DNA from: a virus
Length of the DNA: 39,122 bases
Virus record (IMG/VR): IMGVR_UViG_3300028553_000074
Coordinates: 1 to 39,122 of that record
Strand: one strand, 5' to 3'
Positions 8,701 through 15,666 of this stretch are shown here, one piece after another. The notes under the pieces are model-generated. The model was not told the DNA's origin and searched no databases. It saw only the letters and a list, made by a program, of their open reading frames with translations. Both the position numbers and the translations under genes were made by a program. How positions within the stretch are numbered: the first letter of the stretch is position 1; the number at the start of each line of letters is the position of its first letter.

Positions 8701-9524
8701 GATTCTTTTTGAATTTGTTCTATTGACTTAGATTGATTTACATAAGCATTACCTGAAATAGCTTGAGTTTCTACATACTTTGCTTGCAGATGCAGCAATG
8801 CATCTTGGTTAATACCCATTCTACCAAATTCTCGACGAACATTGTCACTTACAGCCGCTATCTTCATGAATTTGACAGCACCTTCACCGGCATAACCGCC
8901 TAATCCTATCATCTTTCCACCGAGATTTTCCATCTCGCGGCCCAGCGTTGCCATATTATCAAGCGAAAATCTAGCATTTGCTGCTAATTTACCAATTTCT
9001 GTCATTGTTATCGGAATGATTCCGGATGTTTTTGTAAAATTATCTCTAATTCCAACAACACCGTCTGTGACCTTCAGTAGTTCGTTAACTACTTTACCAA
9101 ATACACTAAGGATTCCGCCCGCCGCCGTCCCCAAAAAACCAAAATTTTGACCAATGTTATAGGCACCGGTTCCTAAAGTATCTATAACATTACTATATTT
9201 GACCAAACCTTCTTGACTACTTAATACTGCGTTTTTAAACCCCATAAGCGCACTAACTCCGGTTCCAAACGCTTCTTTATAAATTTGAGATTTTTCGTTG
9301 ACAATAGACGCAGCTTTTGTGTTGGCTTCAGCAAATCTATCAATCACATTGTTGTTTTCTTTTTCTGCTTGAGTATTAGCAGTTTGAGCTTGTGTTCCGT
9401 TTTTTAGTGCAGGTATAGTATCGGCTAATGATTTGACCGTACCTCCCAACAAGGAAGTTTGCTGAGAAAGCAGCATACTAAGTTCACGCATTGCAGCTTG
9501 AATTTCTTGTTGTTCCGGATCCAT
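5775..9524 (-). CDS. tape-measure-like giant virion protein with lysozyme/transglycosylase-like domain
   Basis: A 1249-residue protein, paralogous to the neighbouring upstream gene. Residues about 1-480 are helical and align with the paralogue (for example ARFSLD, LGGYAGEGAVKFMK, RR.FGRMGI.Q). Hydrophobic Gly/Ala segments follow (about 515-560 and 640-720). Four imperfect repeats of about 70 residues around FVEFSRAMA lie at about 735-940. A cell-wall hydrolase-like domain spans about 995-1125: FIGRIESGNNYN with E as probable catalytic acid, then ALGKYQIIKGTLGG, TTQDKAAVYLM, LAKEWASLP and GRSYYAG. A GG..SGPSTGYP...LHGTELIIPI motif, common at tape-measure C-termini, follows, then a final helix. 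It begins 5 bases after its paralogue's stop, without a Shine-Dalgarno, so it is probably coupled. It could be an internal head protein instead, but the motif favours a tail role. Confidence 0.72.
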   Translation of the reverse strand: MDPEQQEIQAAMRELSMLLSQQTSLLGGTVKSLADTIPALKNGTQAQTANTQAEKENNNVIDRFAEANTKAASIVNEKSQIYKEAFGTGVSALMGFKNAVLSSQEGLVKYSNVIDTLGTGAYNIGQNFGFLGTAAGGILSVFGKVVNELLKVTDGVVGIRDNFTKTSGIIPITMTEIGKLAANARFSLDNMATLGREMENLGGKMIGLGGYAGEGAVKFMKIAAVSDNVRREFGRMGINQDALLHLQAKYVETQAISGNAYVNQSKSIEQIQKESLVYAKNMTVLSSLTGKSADALQEEINQVQLVFEEQVATMAENAKIRKLQDEGRHSEAAALKLEQDNRKKMIETYTALYGPDKANQMARVMRTGYYDSLTSGLAMLQMRGGSDPLSFTQGLKTSANAQADLLAYSEKLDSAISANAEAFSVAFEVLGSEFGKKVGAEEQVVGAMMRRQGIDVSKDFARILAEATAKSEEDTDTLANSVETARSVEREVQGKVQNALLDVQSALLEGPDSIKAFIDKFLNKNLLLMGAVSAAAIALGTIVAAKGLQALLGRGGAAAGAAASVAEIAEDQLLDKNGRPLRGGARSARIAKLTGGGPAQVGKPGGFGASLQSVASALSNAGKAGPQVILGAAALATAIASFGAGIAGAVAVIGKALPSLANGLKAFNDLDGKNLQQAGLGMAGLGIGILAMGAGTMAQAFGTIIRFFTGDKDPLTQASEMLFRLQAVNLDRKKIEDNGASLMAYAKAMAAVAALGAGAGIADAMRSYYDGIGKLFGATPPYKDLEKFSQLQVDPAKVKINSDSFVEFSRAMASYSGYGDGLSVITSSLAQATVSFFNTNPPEKQVVEFSKLKIDPKQTSINATGFVEFSRAMAAYKGGVGLREAVSIIAGAKLSMLFGMDGPIKSFENFAAINVGPKAAENSQAFLNFSKAMGVLSGGSGGGWFNNLVSNLREPVARTVARTVDSGRELVTQVGTAVGDFARGLFTRPGPDSTALNFIGRIESGNNYNKLVGGRVKNDPPLTSMTVGQVMAYQDTMRDNGHESTALGKYQIIKGTLGGIVRSGTVNPNDQFSETTQDKAAVYLMNVRGRERFRSGRLGVDQYANNLAKEWASLPMPNGRSYYAGVGSNNSLTSRSDFVRSLQARDGGIMSGPSTGYPIELHGTELIIPIDSNSILSKLASTSAEAVAKDLQRKSVKAVPKPTSTTGIPKKTVGISKEMIYALSAKFDSVVNKIESTDQVQKKLLKQVL

Positions 9525-9529
9525 CTACG

Positions 9530-12500
9530 TTACACCATTGAATGTCTAAGTATTTTAGATTGTGTACTATAACTGCTATCTAGCGCATTAAGCACGTTAT
9601 CTAATTTGTGTTGAATCATGTTATACAATTCTAAATTCATTGCACCTTGATCTTCTGCGGCGTAGTTATCAGTAGCAGAAGATGTAGAAGACGTAGACGA
9701 TGCCGCCGCCGGATTGAGTGATTCTGAACCAGTTTTAGCCAATTTCATCAACAACGAATCAAGTTTAAGTGGGCTAATCTTTTTGCCCTTATCAGAATCT
9801 GAAGGGAAACTTGCACCAGGGCCATCAAAAACGCCACCGTTTTCTGCTCGTTGCAGGCCTCCGGCGCGCAATAGATTAGAAATTGTTTTACCTTCATCAG
9901 GGTGTTTATGGCTGCTTGTTTCGCCGTGACCATAAACAGCACTAATGCCATATTTTCTCATTATTTGTTGGCTCAACTGAACTGCTGTTTGTTTTTGTGT
10001 TCTAGTTATGTCTTTGTCGTCTTTTGCTATTAGTGAGACACCTACTGTATTTCTATTACCTAAGTTTGGTTTTTTATCAGTTTTACCGGCATGCCATGTT
10101 ATTTGACTATCATCGACATAATTGACTACTGTACCATCTCTATCAACAAGATAATGATATCCTAATTTTCTTGCCCTTAGTGTATCAATCGCAGCTTGTA
10201 ACCCGCGGCCGCCTGTGTGGTGAACTATTAGTCCTTCTGTCTTTCTGCGAAGGCCACGAGCGCTACCTTCGCCAGCAGCACCTCCGGAAACCACCGCCCC
10301 AGCACCTTCGGATTGCCCGCCGCCACCGCCGCTAGCAGCACCACCGCTCGGGGTGTCCATGTCGCCGCCTTCACTAGGAGCGGCACCGCTGCCACCGCCA
10401 GAAGCACCTCCACCGCCAGAAGCACCTCCACCAGAAGCACCTCCACCTTCACCACCTCCTCCGCCACCGCCAGAAGCACCTCCGCCAGAAGCACCTCCGC
10501 CGGCCGGTGCAGCAGCACCAGGAGCCGTAGCGCCCCCATTCCTAAGCAGGTTTGCCGCTGTTGCATAGTTGAAGAATGCTTCTGAATTGTCTTTAGCTTT
10601 AGGACCAAAATCTCTTTGAGCAAATTTAGCAAATGCTTCGATTGGTCCATCTTCACCAAATATTTTATTGAGACCAGCACCAGCAAGGGCGCTGATGGTC
10701 GCCATTAAACCGGGGCCACCTCTATATTCAGCCATAGCATTAGCAAACGCGACAAATGATTTAGAATTTATTTCAGCTTTCTTTTCATTAATCGGAAGTC
10801 TAGAAAAATACGCAAACTGATCAACCGGTGGTCTCACACCAAAGAATTTTGCAGCAGCGTCACCCAATGTTGCAGTAAGTGCCCCGATGCCGTCACCGTA
10901 TCCTTCATAAGAAGACATAGCAGTACTAAATTCGACAAAAGCTTGTGCATTTATTTTGGTCTGTTTGTCATCAATCTTAAGTTCTGAAAATTCTACGAAT
11001 TTTTTTAGAGGTGGTGTTTTATCAAAGAAGCTCGCAACGCCGCCCGCAATAGCACCGCTGGCTTGTGCAACTGAACCAATTGCACTAATTGATGAAGCAG
11101 CGGCCATTGCTCTAGCGAATGATACCATTGCTTCTGAATTGTTTTTAACCTTTTCTTTATCAAAATCATAACCTTGAAGCTCGATTACCTGTGAAGATAC
11201 TTTTTTGATCGGGTCTTCACCGTCAACTAAGAAATTTATTACATTGCCGATAGCGCCAGCTACGTTTCCGGCACCCATTGCTAGAATTCCAGCGCCAAGC
11301 CCGGCCATTCCGAAACCTACTTGCAGGAGATTAGGTCCGTTTAATTTGTCAAATGCTTTCAACCCGTTTGCAAGAGAAGGCATTGACTTCCCTAAAATCC
11401 AAGTTGCACCCGCAAGGCCAGCACCAATCGCAGTGATAGCTGCACCAATTGCAGCGGAACCCGCTATAATATAAAAGGGAACAGGGGGTCTACCTGCTGC
11501 TGCTAGACCATTGACGATTCCCTGTAAGAATCCTCCCACCATGCCGCCTCCACCGGAAGCGGCTTTACTGAGATTTTGAATTCCTGCATCTGCGCCACTG
11601 ATTGCACCTGCTGCCTTTGCAGCACCTGCCGCACCACCTGCTGCCTTTGCGGCACCACCTGCTGCCTTTGCGGCACCACCTGCTGCCTTTGCGGCACCAC
11701 CTGCTGCCTTTGCGGCACCTGCCGCACCACCTGCCGCACCTGCGCCGCGATTAAACATTCCGCCTATACCGGGAATCTTAGACGCTAGACTACCCACAGC
11801 TATTGAACCTACTACTGCGGCTGCTCCAATAGCTGCGAACTTGAGTGCCTCCATTGAACCACGCAAAGGATCAATTGATTCTAAGAATGTTTGATACACA
11901 GATTTAGCCTCACGTTCCAATGATTTGACACCTTCGATAGCATCAGCAGTACGGTCTGTCCCTGCCTCACCCTTCTTCACCATGTCTGCTGTAATTTTTG
12001 CCCGATTCGCAGCCATAGCTCCGGGGCCGCCGCGTAGCGTTAGTCCAGTAATATACTCATTGCCGAAGCCACCGAAGCCTCGCGTAAACTCCTCGCCACG
12101 TGCCTGGATTGTGACCTGATATGCCGGGTTTGTAACAACTCCTACAATCCGATCCTCAAGCATTTGAGATGCTCTCGCTAAACTTTCTTCACCACCATCA
12201 CTCTTTTTGAAATCCTTGACAATGTCCGACATGCCTATGACAGACGACCCTGCTGTAGCTCCACTATAACCGCCCAAACGATATACTTTACCAGCAGTGC
12301 TTGCCTGCTCTTTGTCTCCTGTATCATATATTGCCTGAATGAAAGCTTGACGTTTTTTCTGTTCGTCTTCTATTCTTTGCGCTTCTTCTTGCGCCGCAGG
12401 GTCATTTGTCTTAGCCCTAAGTTCTGCTATTCGTTTATTTTCAGCAAGAGTTTTAACTTGTTCCTCATATTCAGATAGTGCTCCGACGCGTCCAGCTTGT

Positions 12501-13390
12501 AACTGATCAGCTTTTTTACCTGTCAAGGCGGACACTCTAATAAGATTTTCAGCATAAGCTAACGACTCTTGCTGCATCGTATTAACAGACTTACGTTGAT
12601 TGTGTAGAGCTTGACCAGAGACACTTTGTAACTCGACATATTTGGCTTGAGAATCAAGTAGTTGTTCTTGAGAGATACCCATTCTACCAAAACGTCTTCT
12701 TGTTTCGTCGGAAACATCAGCCAGCTTCATGAACTTGACTGCCCCTTCGCCGGCATAACCGCCCATACCGAGAAGACTTTGACCTAAACCATTAGTTGTC
12801 TTAGACAACTTCTTCATGTCATCAAGTGAGAATCTTGCTTGCTTTGCTAGATTTCCTATCTCGGTCGTAGACACAGGAAGAATTCCTGCAGTCTCCGTAA
12901 AACTATCTCTGAAGTCTATAATGTTATCATTAAGGCCAAATATTTCTTTAGTTAATGCACCAAATGCACCAAGGGCAAAGCCTAAAACTTGCCCCAAAGG
13001 TCCAAAGTTCTTACCAGCTTCATATGCAGCAGTTCCTAAACCTTCGGCGGCGTTACCATATTTGGATAACCCTTTTTCAGCACTTAGTAACGCATCTTTA
13101 AAACTTTTTAGTGATTGTACGCTTGTGGCAGATGCTTTTGAAAAGTTAGCATTAGATTCTTGTACGGTCTGTGCGGCTTGGGTATGAGCTTTGGCTAGCG
13201 GATCAACGCTGCTTGTACCTCTTTTGATAGATTCAGACTTTTTCTTTTCTTCAACCGTGTTGTCTCGGATTGAACCGACTTGCTGGTTTACAGCATTTAC
13301 CATTCCTGCCATGGTTGAGCTAAGGCTCGACAGTTGATCATTAAATGATTTAATCGAATCTTGTAGCTCTCTAAATACTTCTGGGTCCAT
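9530..13390 (-). CDS. tape-measure-like giant virion protein with N-acetylmuramoyl-L-alanine amidase domain
   Basis: A 1286-residue protein that resembles its downstream neighbour over most of its length. It has the same helical N-terminal half (FSLDDM, LGMGGYAGEGAVKFMK, RRRFGRMGIS) and the same hydrophobic block (SLANGLKAFDKLNGPNL, GMAGLGAGILAMGAGN). It also has four FVEFSTAMS-type repeats at about 745-945. A Gly/Ala/Lys repeat tract (about 550-590) and a long Gly/Ser linker (about 950-1040) are specific to it. Residues about 1050-1177 form an Amidase_2/PGRP-type zinc amidase: LIVHHTGG, HYLVDRDGTV, ITWHAGK, NTVGVSLI and GHGETSSHKHPDEGK hold the expected histidines. The domain would cut the amide bond between MurNAc and L-Ala. 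A GGVFDGPGASFP motif follows. The GGAA before the ATG is a weak ribosome site. Confidence 0.75.
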   Translation of the reverse strand: MDPEVFRELQDSIKSFNDQLSSLSSTMAGMVNAVNQQVGSIRDNTVEEKKKSESIKRGTSSVDPLAKAHTQAAQTVQESNANFSKASATSVQSLKSFKDALLSAEKGLSKYGNAAEGLGTAAYEAGKNFGPLGQVLGFALGAFGALTKEIFGLNDNIIDFRDSFTETAGILPVSTTEIGNLAKQARFSLDDMKKLSKTTNGLGQSLLGMGGYAGEGAVKFMKLADVSDETRRRFGRMGISQEQLLDSQAKYVELQSVSGQALHNQRKSVNTMQQESLAYAENLIRVSALTGKKADQLQAGRVGALSEYEEQVKTLAENKRIAELRAKTNDPAAQEEAQRIEDEQKKRQAFIQAIYDTGDKEQASTAGKVYRLGGYSGATAGSSVIGMSDIVKDFKKSDGGEESLARASQMLEDRIVGVVTNPAYQVTIQARGEEFTRGFGGFGNEYITGLTLRGGPGAMAANRAKITADMVKKGEAGTDRTADAIEGVKSLEREAKSVYQTFLESIDPLRGSMEALKFAAIGAAAVVGSIAVGSLASKIPGIGGMFNRGAGAAGGAAGAAKAAGGAAKAAGGAAKAAGGAAKAAGGAAGAAKAAGAISGADAGIQNLSKAASGGGGMVGGFLQGIVNGLAAAGRPPVPFYIIAGSAAIGAAITAIGAGLAGATWILGKSMPSLANGLKAFDKLNGPNLLQVGFGMAGLGAGILAMGAGNVAGAIGNVINFLVDGEDPIKKVSSQVIELQGYDFDKEKVKNNSEAMVSFARAMAAASSISAIGSVAQASGAIAGGVASFFDKTPPLKKFVEFSELKIDDKQTKINAQAFVEFSTAMSSYEGYGDGIGALTATLGDAAAKFFGVRPPVDQFAYFSRLPINEKKAEINSKSFVAFANAMAEYRGGPGLMATISALAGAGLNKIFGEDGPIEAFAKFAQRDFGPKAKDNSEAFFNYATAANLLRNGGATAPGAAAPAGGGASGGGASGGGGGGGEGGGASGGGASGGGGASGGGSGAAPSEGGDMDTPSGGAASGGGGGQSEGAGAVVSGGAAGEGSARGLRRKTEGLIVHHTGGRGLQAAIDTLRARKLGYHYLVDRDGTVVNYVDDSQITWHAGKTDKKPNLGNRNTVGVSLIAKDDKDITRTQKQTAVQLSQQIMRKYGISAVYGHGETSSHKHPDEGKTISNLLRAGGLQRAENGGVFDGPGASFPSDSDKGKKISPLKLDSLLMKLAKTGSESLNPAAASSTSSTSSATDNYAAEDQGAMNLELYNMIQHKLDNVLNALDSSYSTQSKILRHSMV
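10391..10503. repeat. 18-base degenerate tandem repeat encoding Gly/Ala/Ser linker
   Basis: Imperfect copies of a unit like ccgccagaagcacctcca run through this stretch. On the minus strand they encode the (GGGAS)n-like linker in front of the amidase domain of the giant virion protein. The unit lengths keep the reading frame, so copy-number changes would lengthen or shorten the linker without breaking the gene. Confidence 0.75.
11641..11718. repeat. 21-base tandem repeat inside giant virion gene
   Basis: The unit ctgcctttgcggcaccacctg occurs as three perfect tandem copies (11641-11661, 11662-11682, 11683-11703), followed by a partial fourth copy and flanked by decayed copies. On the minus strand each unit encodes seven residues of the pattern GGAAKAA. 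The tract lies in the middle of the amidase-bearing protein. Being a multiple of three, it can expand or contract in frame. Confidence 0.9.
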
Positions 13391-13453
13391 GCTCAGTTCC
13401 GATAAAATAAATAGCTAGGTTTTTTTTACCTACTAAATAGCATATGTATTTAG

Positions 13454-13461
13454 TATAAATC
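13454..13461 (+). promoter_or_regulatory. candidate late promoter before gp26-like gene
   Basis: TATAAATC lies 27 bases before the ATG at 13489 and differs from the T4 late -10 octamer TATAAATA only in the last base. A second TAAATA core (ACTAAATAG, 13432-13440) lies just upstream. The 98-base space between divergent genes should hold promoters for both, but nothing clear is seen for the minus-strand gene. Confidence 0.45.
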
Positions 13462-13488
13462 TAAAACCGAAATTTTAAGAGGAACTAC

Positions 13489-14316
13489 ATGGACAACAAC
13501 CCACTAAAACAGTATTTCAGAAGACCATCTGTATATATGAAGCTACCATCAAATGGTCAGGGCTATCCGGATGGAGCACTGGACATGCCCGAAATCGGCG
13601 AGATTCCAGTATATCCGATGACTGCTATTGATGAAATCACTGCTCGTACACCGGATGCGTTGTTTAACGGAACTGCAATTGCAGACTTGATCACAAGTTG
13701 TGTCCCCAATATCAAGGACCCATGGGCAGTGCCTAATATTGACCTTGACGCTATTCTTATTGCTATAAAAGCAGCCTCATCTTCTTCAGGTGAGATGGAT
13801 CTTACGTCAAGCTGCCCAAACTGTGAGGAAACATCTACTTATAAAATAAACCTAGTAGGCATTCTTTCGTCAATCAGCAGTCCTGATTTCTCAGAAGAAC
13901 TCAGCGCAGGTGATCTTAAAATAAAATTAAAGTCCGTTAATTTTAAAGAAATCAACGCAGCATCAATGAAACAATTTGAATTCCAAAGAGCAGCTTCTCA
14001 GATTGATTCTATCGAAAACGAAGATGATCGCAGCAAACTGATGAAGGAGTCATTACAGAAAATCACCGATCTTACTATGGATTTGCTGTGCCAAGCAATT
14101 GAATATATTCAGACTCCTACAATCAAAGTAGATCAGAAGGATTTTATTCTTGATTTCCTAAGACACTGTGACCGCAATGTTTATGTTACTATCCGAGATC
14201 GTAGTTCGGAACTACGTCAAGCTAGTGAGATTAAACCAATGAAGATCACTTGCGGAAGTTGCGAGCATGAATACGATCAGACAATCACACTGAACCCAAC
14301 GGATTTTTTCGACTAA
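13489..14316 (+). CDS. 26: baseplate hub protein, gp26 type, with zinc-ribbon cysteines
   Basis: A 275-residue protein of the T4 gp26-type baseplate family. The N-terminus has the family hallmarks: RRPSVYMKLPSNGQGY, then IPVYPMTAIDEI and RTPDALFNGTAI, followed by CVPNI.DPW. Two CxxC pairs, SCPNC (C109, C112) and TCGSC (C255, C258), probably form one split zinc site. gp26 helps assemble the central hub of the baseplate. T4 gp26 is shorter (208 residues). AGAGGA about 6 bases before the ATG is a good ribosome site. The last codons contain a T TTT TTC slippery heptamer, and a gp51-like frame follows in the -1 frame, so a longer fusion product may be made. Confidence 0.85.
   Translation: MDNNPLKQYFRRPSVYMKLPSNGQGYPDGALDMPEIGEIPVYPMTAIDEITARTPDALFNGTAIADLITSCVPNIKDPWAVPNIDLDAILIAIKAASSSSGEMDLTSSCPNCEETSTYKINLVGILSSISSPDFSEELSAGDLKIKLKSVNFKEINAASMKQFEFQRAASQIDSIENEDDRSKLMKESLQKITDLTMDLLCQAIEYIQTPTIKVDQKDFILDFLRHCDRNVYVTIRDRSSELRQASEIKPMKITCGSCEHEYDQTITLNPTDFFD
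14304..14310 (+). promoter_or_regulatory. candidate -1 ribosomal frameshift site (T TTT TTC)
   Basis: The heptamer lies in codons 272-274 of the gp26-like gene, two codons before its stop, with zero-frame codons TTT and TTC. It fits the X XXY YYZ rule for tandem -1 slippage exactly. After slippage, translation enters a frame open for 76 more codons. A weak hairpin (around 14322-14340) lies downstream, and no clear Shine-Dalgarno-like stimulator is seen upstream. Confidence 0.55.
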
Positions 14317-14540
14317 CGCTCCTCAGATCACCCCCTGAAGACATTAAGAAGCTGTTTGATAACTACGAAAACGATGTCTCAGGAATCAAAAAGTCAGCCC
14401 TAGAAATGGCATGGCACATGCGAGGGGGAGCGACGTACGAAGATATTCTGAATATGTCTTTTCAAGAAAGAGCAGACATAAACAAGATTATCGAAGAACA
14501 TCTTGAGATAACAAAGAAGTCACAACTTCCGTATTTCTAA
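14310..14540 (+). CDS. gp51-like baseplate hub assembly segment in -1 frame (no own start codon)
   Basis: After the heptamer, the -1 frame runs 76 residues: RLTLLRSPPEDIKKLFDNYE, then a helical part with EMAWHMRGGATYEDILNMSF, and a C-terminus ITKKSQLPYF. The pattern W-x-M-R-G-G followed by two helices and KKS.LP resembles the small hub-assembly protein encoded after gp26 in T4-like phages (gp51). No ATG, GTG or TTG lies before the conserved part. The first ATG (14406) would cut the protein to 44 residues and remove a conserved-looking helix. This makes a frameshifted fusion with gp26 the simplest reading. A CTG or ATT start is the alternative. Confidence 0.65.
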   Translation, partial: RLTLLRSPPEDIKKLFDNYENDVSGIKKSALEMAWHMRGGATYEDILNMSFQERADINKIIEEHLEITKKSQLPYF

Positions 14541-14541
14541 T

Positions 14542-14575
14542 AGAGGGAACTATTCATTTAGTTCTCTCTTTTTTT
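14542..14575 (+). terminator. Rho-independent terminator after gp26/gp51 region
   Basis: Arms AGAGGGAACTA (14542-14552) and TAGTTCTCTCT (14559-14569) pair over 11 positions with one G-T wobble and a 6-base loop. A run of seven T follows. The hairpin begins just after the stop codon at 14538-14540. Confidence 0.9.
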
Positions 14576-15069
14576 GGCTTCTATCATAGCTCTCATTCAG
14601 AGTTGTCCTTCGGACAACTTATACCTTACTCACTTCGTTCGTTTCGGTATATCCTTTTTCATTCTCTTTAATGGTAATGTCTAAGATAACTTGTTGAAGA
14701 TACTTGCCGGTTCAGAATCCATGGTAGTGCTATGTAGCACTACCAATGGTCTAGGACATTGCCATGGCCCGTCACCCTTGCTGTCTATTCCCCGTCAACC
14801 TAGCTTTTGATGCTGATTGACGCTACCGGTTGCCCTGTAAAGTTTACTGGGACTGTAGTGAGGCTATCTTTCGATTCCTCGGCAACGCATGTTCTGTGTT
14901 CTCAAGACAGAGTACGACACAGACTCATTTAGGGTTCGCTTAACCTAACGAGGGCCCTATCGGTATTCCATAGATGTAAACACCTATGCATTTTTGAAGG
15001 AATGCACCTTCGGCTCCAGATTCCGTTCGCAGTATTCCATGCGTCCTCAAGGAGAGTCGAGCAACCCCG
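14576..15069. other. gene-free, hairpin-rich region; candidate large structured RNA
   Basis: No open frame of useful length exists on either strand here. The stretch is full of paired arms: AGTTGTCC/GGACAACT (14601-14619), TATACC/GGTATA (14620-14651), GGTAGTGCTA/TAGCACTACC (14723-14744), CGTCAA/TTGACG (14793-14822, with AGC/GCT inside). It continues with GTTGCC/GGCAAC (14829-14886, enclosing two smaller hairpins), CTGTGT/ACACAG (14894-14922), CATAG/CTATG (14969-14988) and TGCATT/AATGCA (14987-15006). The strand is undecided. A minus-strand reading gives a GAAA tetraloop at 14866-14875, while a U-rich hairpin at 15070-15104 would suit a plus-strand end. No known RNA family was recognised. Confidence 0.5.
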
Positions 15070-15104
15070 ACCAAACAGCTATGTAGGATTCTGTGGTTTT
15101 GTTT
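15070..15104 (+). terminator. weak terminator-like hairpin with U-rich tail
   Basis: ACCA-CAG (15070-15078, two-base bulge) pairs with CTG-TGGT (15091-15097), followed by TTTGTTT. It touches the stop codon of the minus-strand nuclease gene, so it would stop plus-strand transcripts from running into that gene. The long 12-base loop makes it weak. Confidence 0.35.
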
Positions 15105-15666
15105 AGGTTTTGAGCGTTAGTACGTTAGCTGTAGACGCGGTGTCAAGGTTTGTATTAGGTGAGCCTGAGTAAACTTTAAGAAGGTCTTTGTTGAGCTTGA
15201 AGAAGTGTTGAAATTCGATGATGATCCAGTCCCCGAACTTAGCGGAACTGTAGTAAATGAAGTTGTCTGTGACCCAAGTACACTTTGCTTGTACAGCAAC
15301 ATACTTGCCTTTACGATTAAACTTCATGAATAGCACGTTGCAATCATCAGTTTCTGCTACAGCCATCAGTTGGTCTAGCCAACTGTCGATTTGTTTGCAG
15401 TCCCCGGATAAAAGAAGATGAAAAGGGAAGTCTGCATATGACTTACATTCTGCGTTGAATTTAGTGAAAGTCACGCCCGGAACGATGTCGCCCTTGAAGC
15501 TACGAATCTGACCCTCATCCAAATACTGTTTGCGGGATTGATTCTTACCGCCAATGTATGCACCTGAGCCGGGAGCCCTGATAAAACTTTCGTCATATGT
15601 CTTTGACAAGAAGGTTGCAACTTCTCGTTCGAACGATGAGCCTTTGGCTTTGCTAGGTGATGTCAT
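15103..15666 (-). CDS. PD-(D/E)XK nuclease, Holliday-junction-resolvase-like
   Basis: A 187-residue protein with the layout of a small PD-(D/E)XK nuclease. KGSSFEREVATFL gives a conserved Glu (E13), RAPGSGAYIGG follows, then FKGDIV gives D60, and FNAECKSY gives the E73-x-K75 pair. These residues would bind the catalytic metal. The order Glu, Ser/Gly loop, GD, ExK is that of archaeal Hjc-type resolvases and related phage nucleases. It lies directly downstream of gp46/gp47 on the same strand and probably acts in recombination or branch removal before packaging. The ATG has no clear Shine-Dalgarno. The exact substrate cannot be told. Confidence 0.75.
   Translation of the reverse strand: MTSPSKAKGSSFEREVATFLSKTYDESFIRAPGSGAYIGGKNQSRKQYLDEGQIRSFKGDIVPGVTFTKFNAECKSYADFPFHLLLSGDCKQIDSWLDQLMAVAETDDCNVLFMKFNRKGKYVAVQAKCTWVTDNFIYYSSAKFGDWIIIEFQHFFKLNKDLLKVYSGSPNTNLDTASTANVLTLKT

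Noticed and set aside
10228-10686. Open frame on the minus strand overlapping the Gly/Ser linker, and Pro-rich plus-strand frames nearby
   Set aside because: Caused by low-complexity coding sequence of the amidase-bearing gene read in other frames.
11641-11718. CRISPR array
   Set aside because: The repeat units are directly adjacent without spacers and encode a protein repeat.
11576-11788. Cys-rich open frame on the plus strand with CCLCGTT repeats
   Set aside because: It is the opposite-strand shadow of the 21-base repeat inside the giant virion gene; no ribosome site.
14829-14886. tRNA-like or tmRNA-like fold (GTTGCC/GGCAAC ends and a TTTCGATT loop)
   Set aside because: The unit is only 58 bases, the loop lacks a matching 5-pair T stem, and there is no anticodon arm or CCA; tmRNA end sequences are also missing.
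14576-15069. Group I intron
   Set aside because: No exon halves on either side and no recognisable P, Q, R or S core sequences.
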